Shown: piece by piece, positions 1-10,194 of the stretch
Numbering within the stretch: position 1 is the stretch's first letter
Layout of the letters: every line of letters begins with the position of its first letter
Source of the DNA: Ciona savignyi
Lineage: Eukaryota > Chordata > Ascidiacea > Phlebobranchia > Cionidae
Length of the DNA: 64,000 nucleotides
Reading direction: 5' to 3'
Assembly: GCA_000149265.1 (NCBI GenBank)
Contig: CH003423.1
Coordinates: forward strand, 1,037,221-1,101,220
Notes under the pieces: generated by a model
What the model was told of the DNA's origin: nothing
Database searches by the model: none
Seen by the model: the letters and a program-made list of their open reading frames with translations, nothing else
Position numbers and translations under genes: made by a program

Positions 1-201
1 TACGCAGAATCATTAGCAAATGAAGACGCTCCTTCATTCATTTGGGCAATCGTTGGCGTTTCTGGCTTCGTTATACTTGCTGCATTGGTGATCGTGCTTG
101 TAAACACCATGAAACGACATCGACAGCGCGTGAGAGACCAAAGCCTCTACCAGAGTCTCATTTCGGAAGACTCAAACAAGGGCATCCATTATACGGCTTG
201 A
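1..201 (+). CDS. Tyrosinase-related protein, last coding exon only (5' part lies outside the window)
   Basis: An AG acceptor at 6-7 opens a 194-nt terminal exon (8-201, stop TGA at 199-201). It encodes a short lumenal stretch, one membrane helix (around [20 protein letters not shown]) and a basic cytoplasmic tail ending SEDSNKGIHYTA. It matches the last exon of the complete gene at 6923-7116 at all but about seven nucleotides. The 3' UTR also keeps the AATAAATCACT context, with the AATAAA at 330-335. The tail has the YQSL tyrosine-based sorting motif typical of melanosomal proteins. The exon is intact, so the upstream copy may be functional; its catalytic exons are not visible. This is the 3' end of a tandem paralogue, possibly the second Tyrp gene known in Ciona. 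Confidence 0.88.
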   Translation, partial: YAESLANEDAPSFIWAIVGVSGFVILAALVIVLVNTMKRHRQRVRDQSLYQSLISEDSNKGIHYTA

Positions 202-461
202 CACGGTGCTGTAAGACGCCATTAATGCTGGAAAAATTCAAGAAAGTAGGTTTTCCAGCCATAAACGTGCAATGTATACCAAAAAATGGAAATTGAATTT
301 GGTTTTGTGTCGTATTTTTTTATATTTTCAATAAATCACTATCTGAACAATTCGTTTACAAGTATAATGTATTTGGGTTCAGCCAATGTTTGCTTTAAGA
401 CTATTGTCAAAAACACAGCTGACTTGTAATGTCCCGTTTAGAATCTGCATATACGCAACTC

Positions 462-715
462 GTCCGACCGGTTAGTCTGGTTGTTTAGTGCAACACCTTT
501 CAACCAAAAGGTTGCAGGCTTGAAACTGGTCGCTAGCTTGTCGGTTGTGTCCTTGGGCAAGGCACTTAACGGACATTGCCTGAATCCTGCGAAATTAATG
601 GGTTCAGCTCTAGCAAGTCGGCAGTGGTCGTGAGGAGACCTGAGGATTGCACGTATGTTAACCCCCCTTAGTTTTCCCATTCACGGAAATAAAAATAAAT
701 ATCCTATATCCCACC
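462..715 (+). repeat. tRNA-derived SINE (family A), near full length
   Basis: The head is tRNA-like (TGGTTGTTTAGTGCAACACC, then GGTTGCAGGCTTGAAAC resembling a B box). The body has the widely conserved CCTTGGGCAAGGCACTTAAC core, and the tail ends TTTTCCCATTCACGG followed by AAATATCCTAT. The same head, core and tail recur at many places in this window in both orientations, which defines the family. Confidence 0.75.
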
Positions 716-1766
716 CTATCCCATCTACTAACCCAGCAAGTCTAAAACGCAACTCACTAACCAAACATGCTATTTGGTCGTACAGCGCACCATATTTGAA
801 CAATAAAACGGCATATCACTTATTTTAACAATATTGGGTTACACCTGTCTTCTTTTAAGTATATATTTTTACGCAAAACCATGCGCGTGCCATTTATATT
901 TCTCCAGCTCACATTGCTAAACTTCTCATGCCGGAATCTTCAGGTGTGCGATTGTCCATCTTTAACAGAATATTAACACCAGCAATGACTATACAGCGGA
1001 AGATTTTTCTTTTAGAATGCACTATTTTTTTGGTAGTCTTTGCCTTTTGTACTACAGTTATCCAGTCCCCCTTTGCAAACCAAACGTTTTCCTTGGAAAC
1101 TGCACAAATTAATAATTAAGTTAAAATTGGTTTAAATGCAAAATATTTTAAATAACCCACCTAAACCTAAAAACATATATAGCTTTCCCTTATTTCTATA
1201 AAGATTTTTTGAAATAGGATCAAATGTTTGCTGAAGCCTTTTGATGTGTTCGATTAACATTACTGCAGTTTAACGCTTTGTCGAATATATATATACTATA
1301 CTCTGTCCTGCCCATGAACTCGTTAAATTGTTGTGCTTGGCCAAAACGTAAACGAATCGATTATTTATAGGAGATAAGCAAGCGACACCTGAATCGACTT
1401 GGTTGACCATTTCAAGTAAAACAGTTAAACGTCTGGATCATATACAACAATAAAATAACTTATGTAACGACAAACGGGGTAACCTGTTGATTGCCTATGC
1501 GATAACGCCTTTTTACCTTTTTTAGAATAAAAGAATATATGCACGAATATCCTATACCGTATTAAAACATTAGAGGTTAGGTTATATTGTACACCTTTAA
1601 TTACTGACATATCAAGGGGTAAATGCATAGAATCTAATAAACAGATGACTTATACTACTTACGTATTTACTGGCAACGGGAAAGAATATGGACAGAATTT
1701 GGGAAGTTCCTTAGTTCAAAAACTTAAAAACTATTTTCATGTCCACAACTTTCCATATAGCAGTAT

Positions 1767-1865
1767 AGCTTATAAAAAATAACTTAATAAAACAAAACAT
1801 GCCAAAGGAGAAAATACTTTAGAAGTAAAACGCCAATTCCTTTTCTGAATACGTTTAACACAACT
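1767..1865 (+). repeat. Left copy of a direct repeat flanking the hAT relic
   Basis: About 100 bp beginning TATAGCTTATAAAAAATAAC and containing AAAACAAAACATGCCAAAGG recurs, with small differences, at 3373-3470 on the other side of the hAT relic. It is far too long to be a target-site duplication, so it points to local duplication or nested insertion. Confidence 0.7.
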
Positions 1866-1883
1866 TTCTATATTATAGCATCA

Positions 1884-3371
1884 GCGGTTTCCAAACTTTT
1901 ATTTGGTGACAGCGCCCTTTGAAAACCTATTAAACTTTGCGGCTCCCTTTTAAAGCCAAAATTTCCAAACTGCTACTATATACACCAACGAATTTACTTA
2001 CAGCATGTTAATAAAATCATTTAAATGCATAATATAAAAAAGTTAAAATGCACAAAAAATTCAGCTTTTATTCACAATAAAAAAACGTTTAATCAATGTG
2101 AGCAGTGCGCTTGCTTCTGTTTGCACATTTTATTAAACCGTGGTCTAATGGTCGATATCGCAACACGAAGCTTGTGCTCAATGTCCATCTTACTGAAATA
2201 CTTCGACTTTATCACAAAAAAAAACTATTTACATACATATGACGTTGCAAACGGCACAAGCACGGAGAGCTTTGTAACCTACAAGTGGAAATTCAGATCG
2301 AGCCTTAACCCAGATTTATTAAGTGAATTACGGTTGTTAAATTGTTCAGCTCCCAGAGATGTAAACCATTAAGGGGATTTTCCAATAATAGCAAAAGGAT
2401 TTATCCAATCGTGCTTCTGCATGTCTTGAGGAAACTACTTCTCAAAAGGCGAGATTAGAGCATTCAATGCGAACACAATACAGTTTTCGTATAACACTCT
2501 TCGGCATTCCGCAGGGATAGATTGCCAGGTTGCGAGTTTAAATAGCATTTAAAAGTGCAAAACTGTCACACTGTTCGTTAACAGATCTCTATTACATAAC
2601 TGCAGTTTTCTTTTCTAAAGACTGCTAATTTTGTCATGGAATTACACAAGGCTGAGATATCAGTGGGTTCATTTTGCATTGACGGAAACGTCCTGCACTA
2701 ACGCTCGCAGTTCGCCAAAACAACCAGACATAGCTCTGGTCGCATCGGTACATAAACCAACGCAGTAATTCCACTCGTTGTTATTTTTTTAATTAAAATT
2801 GTTCAGTATTGTAAACAATTCAAGTGCTGTACAATTTGTTAAAATGGGTTTACAAAAGATCAAATCTTCAACGATGTTGTTGTCGTTATTATAAAGCGTG
2901 CAAAGCAAATTAAAAAAGTATATTTATTACTGGTACTGGTTGTTGCCTCTAATTTGCACGCATTTCCCCTACAAGGTGATCATGAATAACTTCCGAAATT
3001 TGATCAATTTTTCCACAAACGGTATTGTTTAAGAGTAGAACGGGTTTTAGATTTTGAGCAGCTGATCTTCAATCACGGTCGAGAATAAGTCAAGAGCAGT
3101 AGAAAGCACGGGTTCTTTCGCAATCGTTTGTCGTTCTTTCCATTTTGCAATTCTGTATACAACTTTAAATAAGGGAAGCTGAACTTTGACCGGTGGGTAC
3201 AAAAAAACTTAAAACTAAGAACGATTGATTAAAATACTGTTATCGAGCAATCGCACTGATTTTTGTGAGGAAAACTGTATAAATACAACAAATTGCGCTT
3301 TCTTTCACGGCGCCCCTGACAAAGTCTCATGGTTCCCCAGGGCGCCGCTGCGCACAGATTTGGAACCGCTG
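1884..3371 (-). mobile_element. Decayed hAT transposon with transposase remnants (ZBED5-like type)
   Basis: The left end reads CAGCGGTTTCCAAAC near 1884 and the right end reads TTTGGAACCGCTG near 3371, so the termini are near-perfect inverted repeats of hAT type. Read on the minus strand, 2800-2090 still shows broken transposase: near 2775-2700 a stretch like WNYCVGLCTDATRAMSG, and near 2270-2230 the C-terminal block LSVLVPFATSYVCK, followed by a basic region. These match the CTDGA and PFATTYLCE blocks of hAT transposases related to ZBED5. In-frame stops interrupt both. No clean 8-bp target duplication is seen, only a shared TATAGC at each side. The plus-strand ORF at 2025-2372 is antisense to this relic. 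Confidence 0.65.
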
Positions 3372-3372
3372 A

Positions 3373-3470
3373 TATAGCTTATACAAAATAATTTAACAAA
3401 AACAAAACATGACAAAGGAGAAAATACTTAAGAATTAGAAGTAAAACGCCAATTCCATTCCTGAATACGC
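3373..3470 (+). repeat. Right copy of the direct repeat flanking the hAT relic
   Basis: Starts immediately after the right terminal repeat of the hAT relic and matches 1767-1865 along most of its length, including AAGTAAAACGCCAATTCC. See the left copy for interpretation. Confidence 0.7.
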
Positions 3471-3591
3471 TTAAAACCAACATTTTATACAAAAAAATCA
3501 ATCAAGCATTAGCAAGTATTAGCCAGAATGGCGACGACTTACACACAGAAACATGCAATTGCATCTTTGATTAAAACTAGAATATATTAAT

Positions 3592-3597
3592 CACGTG
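3592..3597. promoter_or_regulatory. CACGTG E-box upstream of Tyrp
   Basis: A palindromic CACGTG lies about 650 bp before the Tyrp start. MITF/USF-class bHLH-Zip factors bind this core and regulate vertebrate tyrosinase-family genes. A single hexamer can occur by chance, so this is only a candidate. Confidence 0.25.
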
Positions 3598-3930
3598 TAG
3601 CACCACTATTTGTAAAAAAAAGAAATTAATTTTTTAGTACAAGTTGGTTTCTATCGACTCGAGAGAATTACCTTAGCTTTATTACCCGGAATCTTGGTTT
3701 TTGCATTTGAATACCATATTGCCAATAAAACCCAACGTTTAAATGCGATTTAATAACTCCCTTTAATAGTTGTCTGGGTAAAATTCCATGCCTGTCAGGC
3801 GTTTAAAAAAATGAAAAATTTGACATGAAGATAATGTGTCACGTTTTCTACAAAGAAGGAAAGCCATCCTGCGGTTATTTCTTTTACGACCGAGCAGGAA
3901 ATCCAGACAAGAACAAACGAATAAGTTATA

Positions 3931-3984
3931 GGATTACTAAACTTGTGACTCCGGTCGGATTAACAAAAATAATCCATTTAATCC
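3931..3984. promoter_or_regulatory. Cluster of four K50-homeodomain (Otx-type) sites upstream of Tyrp
   Basis: GGATTA occurs at 3931-3936 and 3957-3962, and its complement TAATCC at 3970-3975 and 3979-3984, all within 54 bp and about 260 bp before the Tyrp ATG. This hexamer is the Otx/Bicoid-class core, and ascidian tyrosinase-family genes are known to be activated by Otx in the pigment-cell lineage. Function here is inferred from site density and position only. Confidence 0.5.
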
Positions 3985-4221
3985 AACACATTTTATGGAA
4001 TTACTTTCGTATATAAGTATCGCCTCAACGTCGAAAGGCATATCAGTTGATTTTGTTCTCCAAGTGGTCACTCAAGCAAGTAGCAAAAAGATTTGGAACT
4101 GAAAGATTTAAAGCGTTAGCGTAAAGCTCAAGCATATAATAGCGATATAGTCAACGTTTTTAGTCATATTTATTACATACATTACAATTATAGCCTAGTT
4201 ATATTTTTGTAATATACTTAG

Positions 4222-7200
4222 GCAACTACACGCTATCGATAAAATGTTATGTGTTAACGTAAACATTGTTGTGTGTGTCTTCGTGATTGCGATGCTTTCA
4301 CCACTTCTGGTTAACGCGCAATTTCCTCGGGTCTGCGCCACATTTGAGTCGATCGTTTCTCACGAGTGCTGTCCGTTGCTTGGAGGGACCGGTTCTCCGT
4401 GTGGCGAGGCAGAGGGAAGAGGCAGCTGCGTCGACATTACCATCGACGACCTTCCCCATGGTCAACAATATGTTTTGGTTGGAATCGACGACAGAGAAAG
4501 ATGGCCAGAACGTTTCTTCAACAGGTAAACCTATTTATTTAACAAAAACCATTATTTTAAGAAATTTTCAGTGCTAGGCTTTTAACTCAAAGAGACCTGA
4601 TATAGTGCACCGCTTATATGCGTCGCTTAGTATAGATGATCCAAGAATGAAAAGAATTTATACCTGAAGATTAAATTAAGAGCAAAATTTGCAGAAATTT
4701 AACCACCCATAATATTTAATGTAGATCGTGCGTTTGCAACGGAAACTTTGGCGGATTCGATTGCTCAGAATGCAAGCCTGGTTGGCAAGGTGATAACTGT
4801 CTCACTCGGCGCCCTCCAGCGATCAGACAAAACATCATGAACATGACGCAAGAAGATCGGGAATTCTTCCTTGATGTTTTGGACCGTTCCAAGACGGCCG
4901 TGCATCCGGATTACGTTGTCGCTCAGGATCACTACAGGTTAGTCTAATTACAATTTTAAATATATATATCCATATGTCATTTAGTCGATTGTTAGCCTGC
5001 AATATTTTACTTGCGTCATGGTTATTTATAAAATTAAATGAATTTACTTTTTGTTTAGAAACTTGATCCCAGAGAATACGACCGAGCCAAACTTCGTGAA
5101 CATCACAATTTACGACTTGTTTGTGTGGGTCCACTATTACTCAGTGCGTGACACTTTGCTTGGACCAGGACAAGCTTACACTGCTATTGATTTCTCACAC
5201 GAAGGGCCAGCTTTTCTTACATGGCACAGAATGCACTTGTTGGGACTCGAAAATGATTTGCAAGTCCTTTCAGGAGACCCGACATTTGCGCTGCCTTACT
5301 GGGATTTCGCCATCGGTGGTAAGTAGAACTTAAATAAAAATGACCAATAGCAGTACTGGCGTTCACATCAGAAAACAAGTAGGTCATGCATAAACGGTTA
5401 AGTGGCCAAATACGCTACCCATTCATATACCGATTCCTACTTAAAAAAGTATTAGTACCGAGCCCAACAGGGATTCGAAACTTACTCCGGTAAAACTCTA
5501 ACTAGGTCATGCAGTTAAAATAGTTTAAAGAATAACTTAATACAGCACAGTTAAACCGCTACAGTCTATTATGCAGGTATATAAAAGCCTGCTTAATGTG
5601 GTACACATTTTATGCAAAGACTGCCACTATAGGTTCGGAGTGTGACGTGTGCACTGATGAGATAGTTGGCGGACAGAACCCGGAAGACCAGGCCCTTCTT
5701 GGCCCGAACTCTCGCTTCGCAGACTGGGAGGTGGTGTGTCTCAGTTTGGATTGGTTCAACGATAACATTAAGCTTTGCAACGGGACATACGAAGGTAATA
5801 TTAAAAATCCAATTTATTTTATTTTATTAAAACATACCACTCTAGGTCCAATTCGACGAAATCCTGGAGGAAATATTGACCGCCCTGCAGTACAAAGTCT
5901 GCCAGAGCCATCTGACGTAGCCAACTGCCTTCAAGTCGAGGAATACGACACGTTTCCTTTCTTCTCCGATTCCGACAGTAGCTTTAGAAACGCACTTGAA
6001 GGTAGGTGCATCATTGAAATGTTTCCCGAAACCCGAATTCACCCGACGCTGTTTGACAGGTTACTCGGAGCCAAGTGGCGAGTTTGACGAAGGCGTTCGT
6101 ACACTCCACAATCTTGCCCATCTCTTCTTGAACGGCACCGGAGGCATGACACACGCGTCTGCAAACGACCCGATTTTCGTACTTATACACACCTTCACCG
6201 ACGCGATATTCGAAGAGTGGATGAAAAGGTGAGTGCCAAAGAGCATTTTCTAAAATAGGAAATGGCCCAACTTTAGGCTTGATGTACACACTGGTAGAAA
6301 GTTGTTTGTCTTATTATACTAAGCGTATGTAAGTGTGTATGAGATGTCGTGCGAGCATCATACTGAACGAATGCTCTTCCACACTGGTGGAAAATTGTTT
6401 GCTTTATTACACTAAGCGAATTCTAGCACGGCATCTGCTACGCACTTCTGTTAGCCAACTTGGGAGCTCGTGCGTTTCCTTTGTACTAAAAAGAATCTAA
6501 ATTGTAAGAAAATAACCGTGAATATTCTTTATACCAAGATCAAATGCCACGGCAGCAGACTATCCTGAAGAAGACGCACCAATTGGACATAATCTGGACT
6601 TCAACATGGTGCCTTTCTTTCCTCCTATTACCAACCGAGACATGTTCATTCCATCAGATCAGTTGGGATACAGTTATGCAGTGGACCTTCCAGGTTAGCA
6701 ACCCATCTTTAGTGATATGATTTGTAAATTACCGATTTTCTTCTACTGAAGAGCTATCCTAGAAAACGCAAGCTTCCTTACCCTGAAACGGTTTGGCGGA
6801 AATACTTAATTAAAAAAATTACCAACGACACTGCATCAATAATGCCCTTGTGATAACATCCTTTGTTGACCCTATACTTTTCTGGACAAACAAAAATGTA
6901 CCAAGGTATTTTTTATACGCAGAATCATTAGCAAATGAAGACGCTCCTTCATTCATTTGGGCAATCGTTGGCGTTTCTGGGTTCGTTATACTTGCTACAT
7001 TGGTGATCGTGCTTGTGAACACCGTGAAACGACATCGACAGCGCGTGAGAGACCAAAGCCTCTACCAGAGTCTCATTTCGGAAGATTCAAACAGAGGCAT
7101 CCATTATACGGCTTAAATATGTGACGTTATTGATGCGATGATTTAAGAAAAATACATTTTTAGTCGTAAATAATCTATATTAGAATCATTAAAATTGAGT

Positions 7201-7232
7201 TTGTTTCGTAATTTATTTATATTTTTAATAAA
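4222..7232 (+). CDS. Tyrp: Tyrosinase-related protein (type 3 copper oxidase family), complete, 8 exons
   Basis: Coding exons are 4244-4524, 4725-4937, 5059-5318, 5633-5794, 5846-6001, 6060-6228, 6539-6693 and 6923-7116, giving 529 aa. All introns are GT-AG and in phase. The order is a signal peptide (about residues 1-26), a Cys-rich EGF-like region ([19 protein letters not shown]), then CuA with His190 (FVWVHYY), His212 (SHEGPAF) and His221 (WHRMH). CuB follows with His374 and His378 (LHNLAH) and His401 ([15 protein letters not shown]). A membrane helix (about 476-498) and a short tail with YQSL end the protein. The IHTFTDA form of CuB and the DAPIGHN segment resemble vertebrate TYRP1/DCT more than TYR. 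Family members act in melanosomes on melanin intermediates. Polyadenylation signal is at 7227-7232. An acceptor-like AG at 4220-4221 lies 22 nt before the ATG. Its last exon is nearly identical to the fragment at 1-201. The exact substrate cannot be read from the sequence. Confidence 0.95.
5395..5520 (+). repeat. tRNA-derived SINE (family B) in a Tyrp intron
   Basis: GTGGCCAAATACGCTACCCATTCATA (A-box-like head) and CAGGGATTCGAAAC (B box) are joined by a short spacer containing TAAAAAAG. The same layout recurs at 21294 and in the cluster at 47570. Confidence 0.5.
6288..6417 (+). repeat. Short tandem duplication in a Tyrp intron
   Basis: About 39 bp starting CACACTGGTAGAAAGTTGTT and ending ACTAAGCG occurs at 6288 and again, slightly changed, at 6379 (91 bp apart) in the intron after the CuB exon. 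No gene content. Confidence 0.6.
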
Positions 7233-10194
7233 TCACTAGCTGAACTGCAAGTCGTTGATTTTTGTAATGTATATGCTACTTATTAAAATACACGTGTACC
7301 ATTTCTGTGAATTTATTTAAACTAAGTAGTTCTCACTGGGTTTTCGATCCATGGTTGTGTAATGTTTCTATAGTGTCGCCAGCTCGCTTTCTACGCCAAC
7401 CCGCTTTAGTTTAGTTTTAGTTTAGTTTATTCATTTTTTGCCCCAGTTTTTTAAAAATGGCAAACGAATATAATCTCGACACAGGAACGGGAAAAGACGG
7501 CAAAACGAACAGTCGTTAAAACACGTCATTAAAAAAATAGGGATATAATGTAATAAATATAGCGGACGCGGCCGCCAAACCTAGGCAAAAGAACAAATCC
7601 AAATTTAATTAGGATCAAACGATATAAAGCCCTGAAGAAAAGTGTGCGGTAAAGCGCGACCAGTACTGTGGGGGAGCCGGCTTTAGGAGAAGGTGTGGCC
7701 CGAAAGCGTGGACCAGAGTGGAAAAAGAAAAACCCCCTAAAATGAAATTCCACTAATGTCAGATGACACTATTTGTTTCAAGCACACTTACCGGGGCATA
7801 TTTACATTAAATATTCACATTTAGCACACAGATTGCATAACACTAATGCATTAGAGCACTTATGTAGGAGTGCGAAAAGAGGAGCACTACACTAGTGCAC
7901 CATAAATAACAAAAAAAGCGCAAAACAACACAAAACAAACAAAATGTTTAAACAAATAAAATAATAAATAAGAAAAAATAAATAAATAAATAAATAGCAA
8001 GCCAAAAAAGGGTTGCTAGCAAGTGAAAAATACTAAAGACTGCAGCAAGGATCCGATTGTAATAAAGCAGATTAGTTGTGACATATTAGTTTAACATTGA
8101 TCGGCATCTTTTTCTGGAGAACACACCGCCAACTCTCGAATAGTAAATTTGAGAAGGAGGAGGAGCCACGCAAGAAAACCGGACGACCTTCTCCTCGTAG
8201 ATGAAATTTCGGTGACCGAGTATCTGGAACAATAGTGTCTTGGCAGTATAGTTGTAAAAATACTACAAGACAGTAAAGAAATCGAAAAATAGATAGAAAT
8301 AAAGACAGGTTAGGGAACAGGGTAGTGTGCAATTGGGTGGTGAAAAATATTATAAAAACCAAAAACAAATAAAAAGACTAAAGTGATAAGTTATAAAATA
8401 CAGAGCTCTGTTAGGGCCGGCAAAAACTATTTCACAGAAAAACCAAATGTGCCATCGGCTTACCAAGTAACAGAGAATACTGTAATAAAACATCACCATA
8501 AATAACACTTGTGTTTGTGTAAACAAATCAATATTGTTAACATGCAAAGGAAGTCAAGACTGTGTTTTAATGTGGTGATTATAATTTAAAAAGAACAAAA
8601 TCTGAAAACTTCATGCATGTGATTTTAATAAAGAAATCAACGTGTGAAAACAAGTGAAAAGAAATACATGCAGGTATCAATATATGCAAAGGGATAGAAA
8701 AGGTAAAGCAGATTATTAGGAATTTATTTGTGCAAGGAGTAAATGAAATTTAAACTTACAAAGGGGATTTATCATAAAAAAAAAAAAAAATTAATGAATA
8801 AATAAAAAAATAATAAAAAAAAATAATAAAAAAAATTATTTGGGGTAAATATTAGTAGAACTAGGGAAGCGGATGAGGGTCTTCCAAGAGGTGTTGTTTG
8901 ACAGCTTTGGTAAACTTTTTGAGCGATTTAATCTCACGAATGTTGTTGGGTAGTAGTTGCCAAAACTTTGGGCCTATGTATTTTAGGGATTGTTGGGATA
9001 GGGACTTGTTACAAAAAGGAATTAAAAATTGGGAATTGCTTCTGGTTTTCATAGTAGTTTTAGGTTTGTTGGGTATGCAATTGTGGAGGGCAGGGGGAAG
9101 TGTATTGTGATGGCATTTGTGCATTATGGATAATATTTCTAATTTGTGCATGTCATAAATTGTTAAAAGTCCATGTTGTCTCATTATAGAAACTGTGTTT
9201 TCGCGTTTACCAAGGTTAAATATTAGGCGAATGAACGCTTCTTCGACATATCCACTCCGACTGGTTGAAGCGACTCGGCTACGGCACATACTGTCATATG
9301 GTGGTTACCTTCACGATATCCCTGGTCCTGCATCTGTGGTGGCGAGCTTACACAGAACAGAATAACGTCTGCGTGCCTTCATTAGAGCCCACGACGAAAA
9401 ATGACTAAAACGCGAGAACTCGTTAAAACGCAGGATCTATGAACCGGCTTTTCTAAAGCGTCAAGCGAGCAATAGGAAAAAATACCAGGAAAGAGGAATC
9501 CATCCGATTTTTAGACAAGATTTACAAGTAACGTCTACATAGCTATTTCTTTCTGTTATTGCTTTAAAGTGATTTTCTCTGATAAGCAGTTGTTGAACAA
9601 TTGCAAAATACTGTATCTCAAGGTCTTCATAGACTTGCAACTTAAGCAATTTTGGCGTTGCCCGACTAGTGTTCAAGTGGAATTACTCCTTAACGTCCGT
9701 TCTCAATGATCTCCAATCGCGAAATGAGTGTGTTGTTTTCTCTGCTCTCTTTTCTCTAAATTTAATAACTCTCCTTTTATGGGCAAAAAAACAAAATTAC
9801 CTAGACTAATCTCACGGTGATGACCTGATGATATTCATTCACAAAAAGGATATTTTAAGTTTATAGAAATGGATATTATTGTATTATTCGCGTCGAATGA
9901 TAACGCATGGGAGTTATAACACGAGCAATTATATTCAACAGTTTGTTTTGCGACCACCTTCGGAATATGATGGGGGGGGTTTCTTCCGTTGTGATATACA
10001 ACCATTATATTGAATACACAAGGAACGTCGGTGTAGCAACAATCTAACAAAACGACAGCGCTCCTCTACTCAAATATGACGCCATTTTCTTACATAAGCA
10101 AAATGCAAGAGGTTTTGTTTTCAATAACCATATATAAGTTAAACAAAAATTTTTTTTTAAAACGCTGCAATATTCGAAGAGCGTACTAACAACT
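7233..10194. other. Intergenic region between Tyrp and the astacin gene
   Basis: Apart from the LINE tail at 8861-9289, I find no exon. The stretch 7400-8700 is A-rich with short simple repeats (AAATAAATAAATA near 7975). A GC-richer patch at 7560-7740 may belong to the same retroelement. The two genes converge on this region, so it contains both 3' ends. Confidence 0.5.
8861..9289 (-). pseudogene. C-terminal fragment of a LINE (non-LTR retrotransposon) ORF
   Basis: This 142-codon reading frame resembles the tail that follows the reverse-transcriptase domain of LINE ORF2 proteins. It has NLGKRENTVSIMRQHGLL, LPPALHN, a block of basic and Ser-rich residues, SLKYIGPKFWQLLPNNIREI and a final FTKAVKQHLL. 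The SLxYxGPxxWxxLPxxIR pattern is characteristic. No catalytic reverse-transcriptase motif (FADD) is visible upstream in any frame, so this is a 5'-truncated, dead copy. An A/T-rich simple stretch at 8780-8840 lies beyond its 3' end. Confidence 0.6.

Larger units (their letters stand above)
202..4221. other. Intergenic region between the two tyrosinase-related genes
   Basis: No coding exon is supportable here. It holds the 3' UTR of the upstream copy, a family A SINE, the hAT relic with its flanking direct repeats, and then the probable Tyrp regulatory region. The rest is AT-rich sequence in which I see nothing recognisable. Confidence 0.6.

Noticed and set aside
2025-2372. 115-codon plus-strand frame as a gene
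   Set aside because: The opposite strand carries recognisable hAT transposase blocks, so this frame is antisense.
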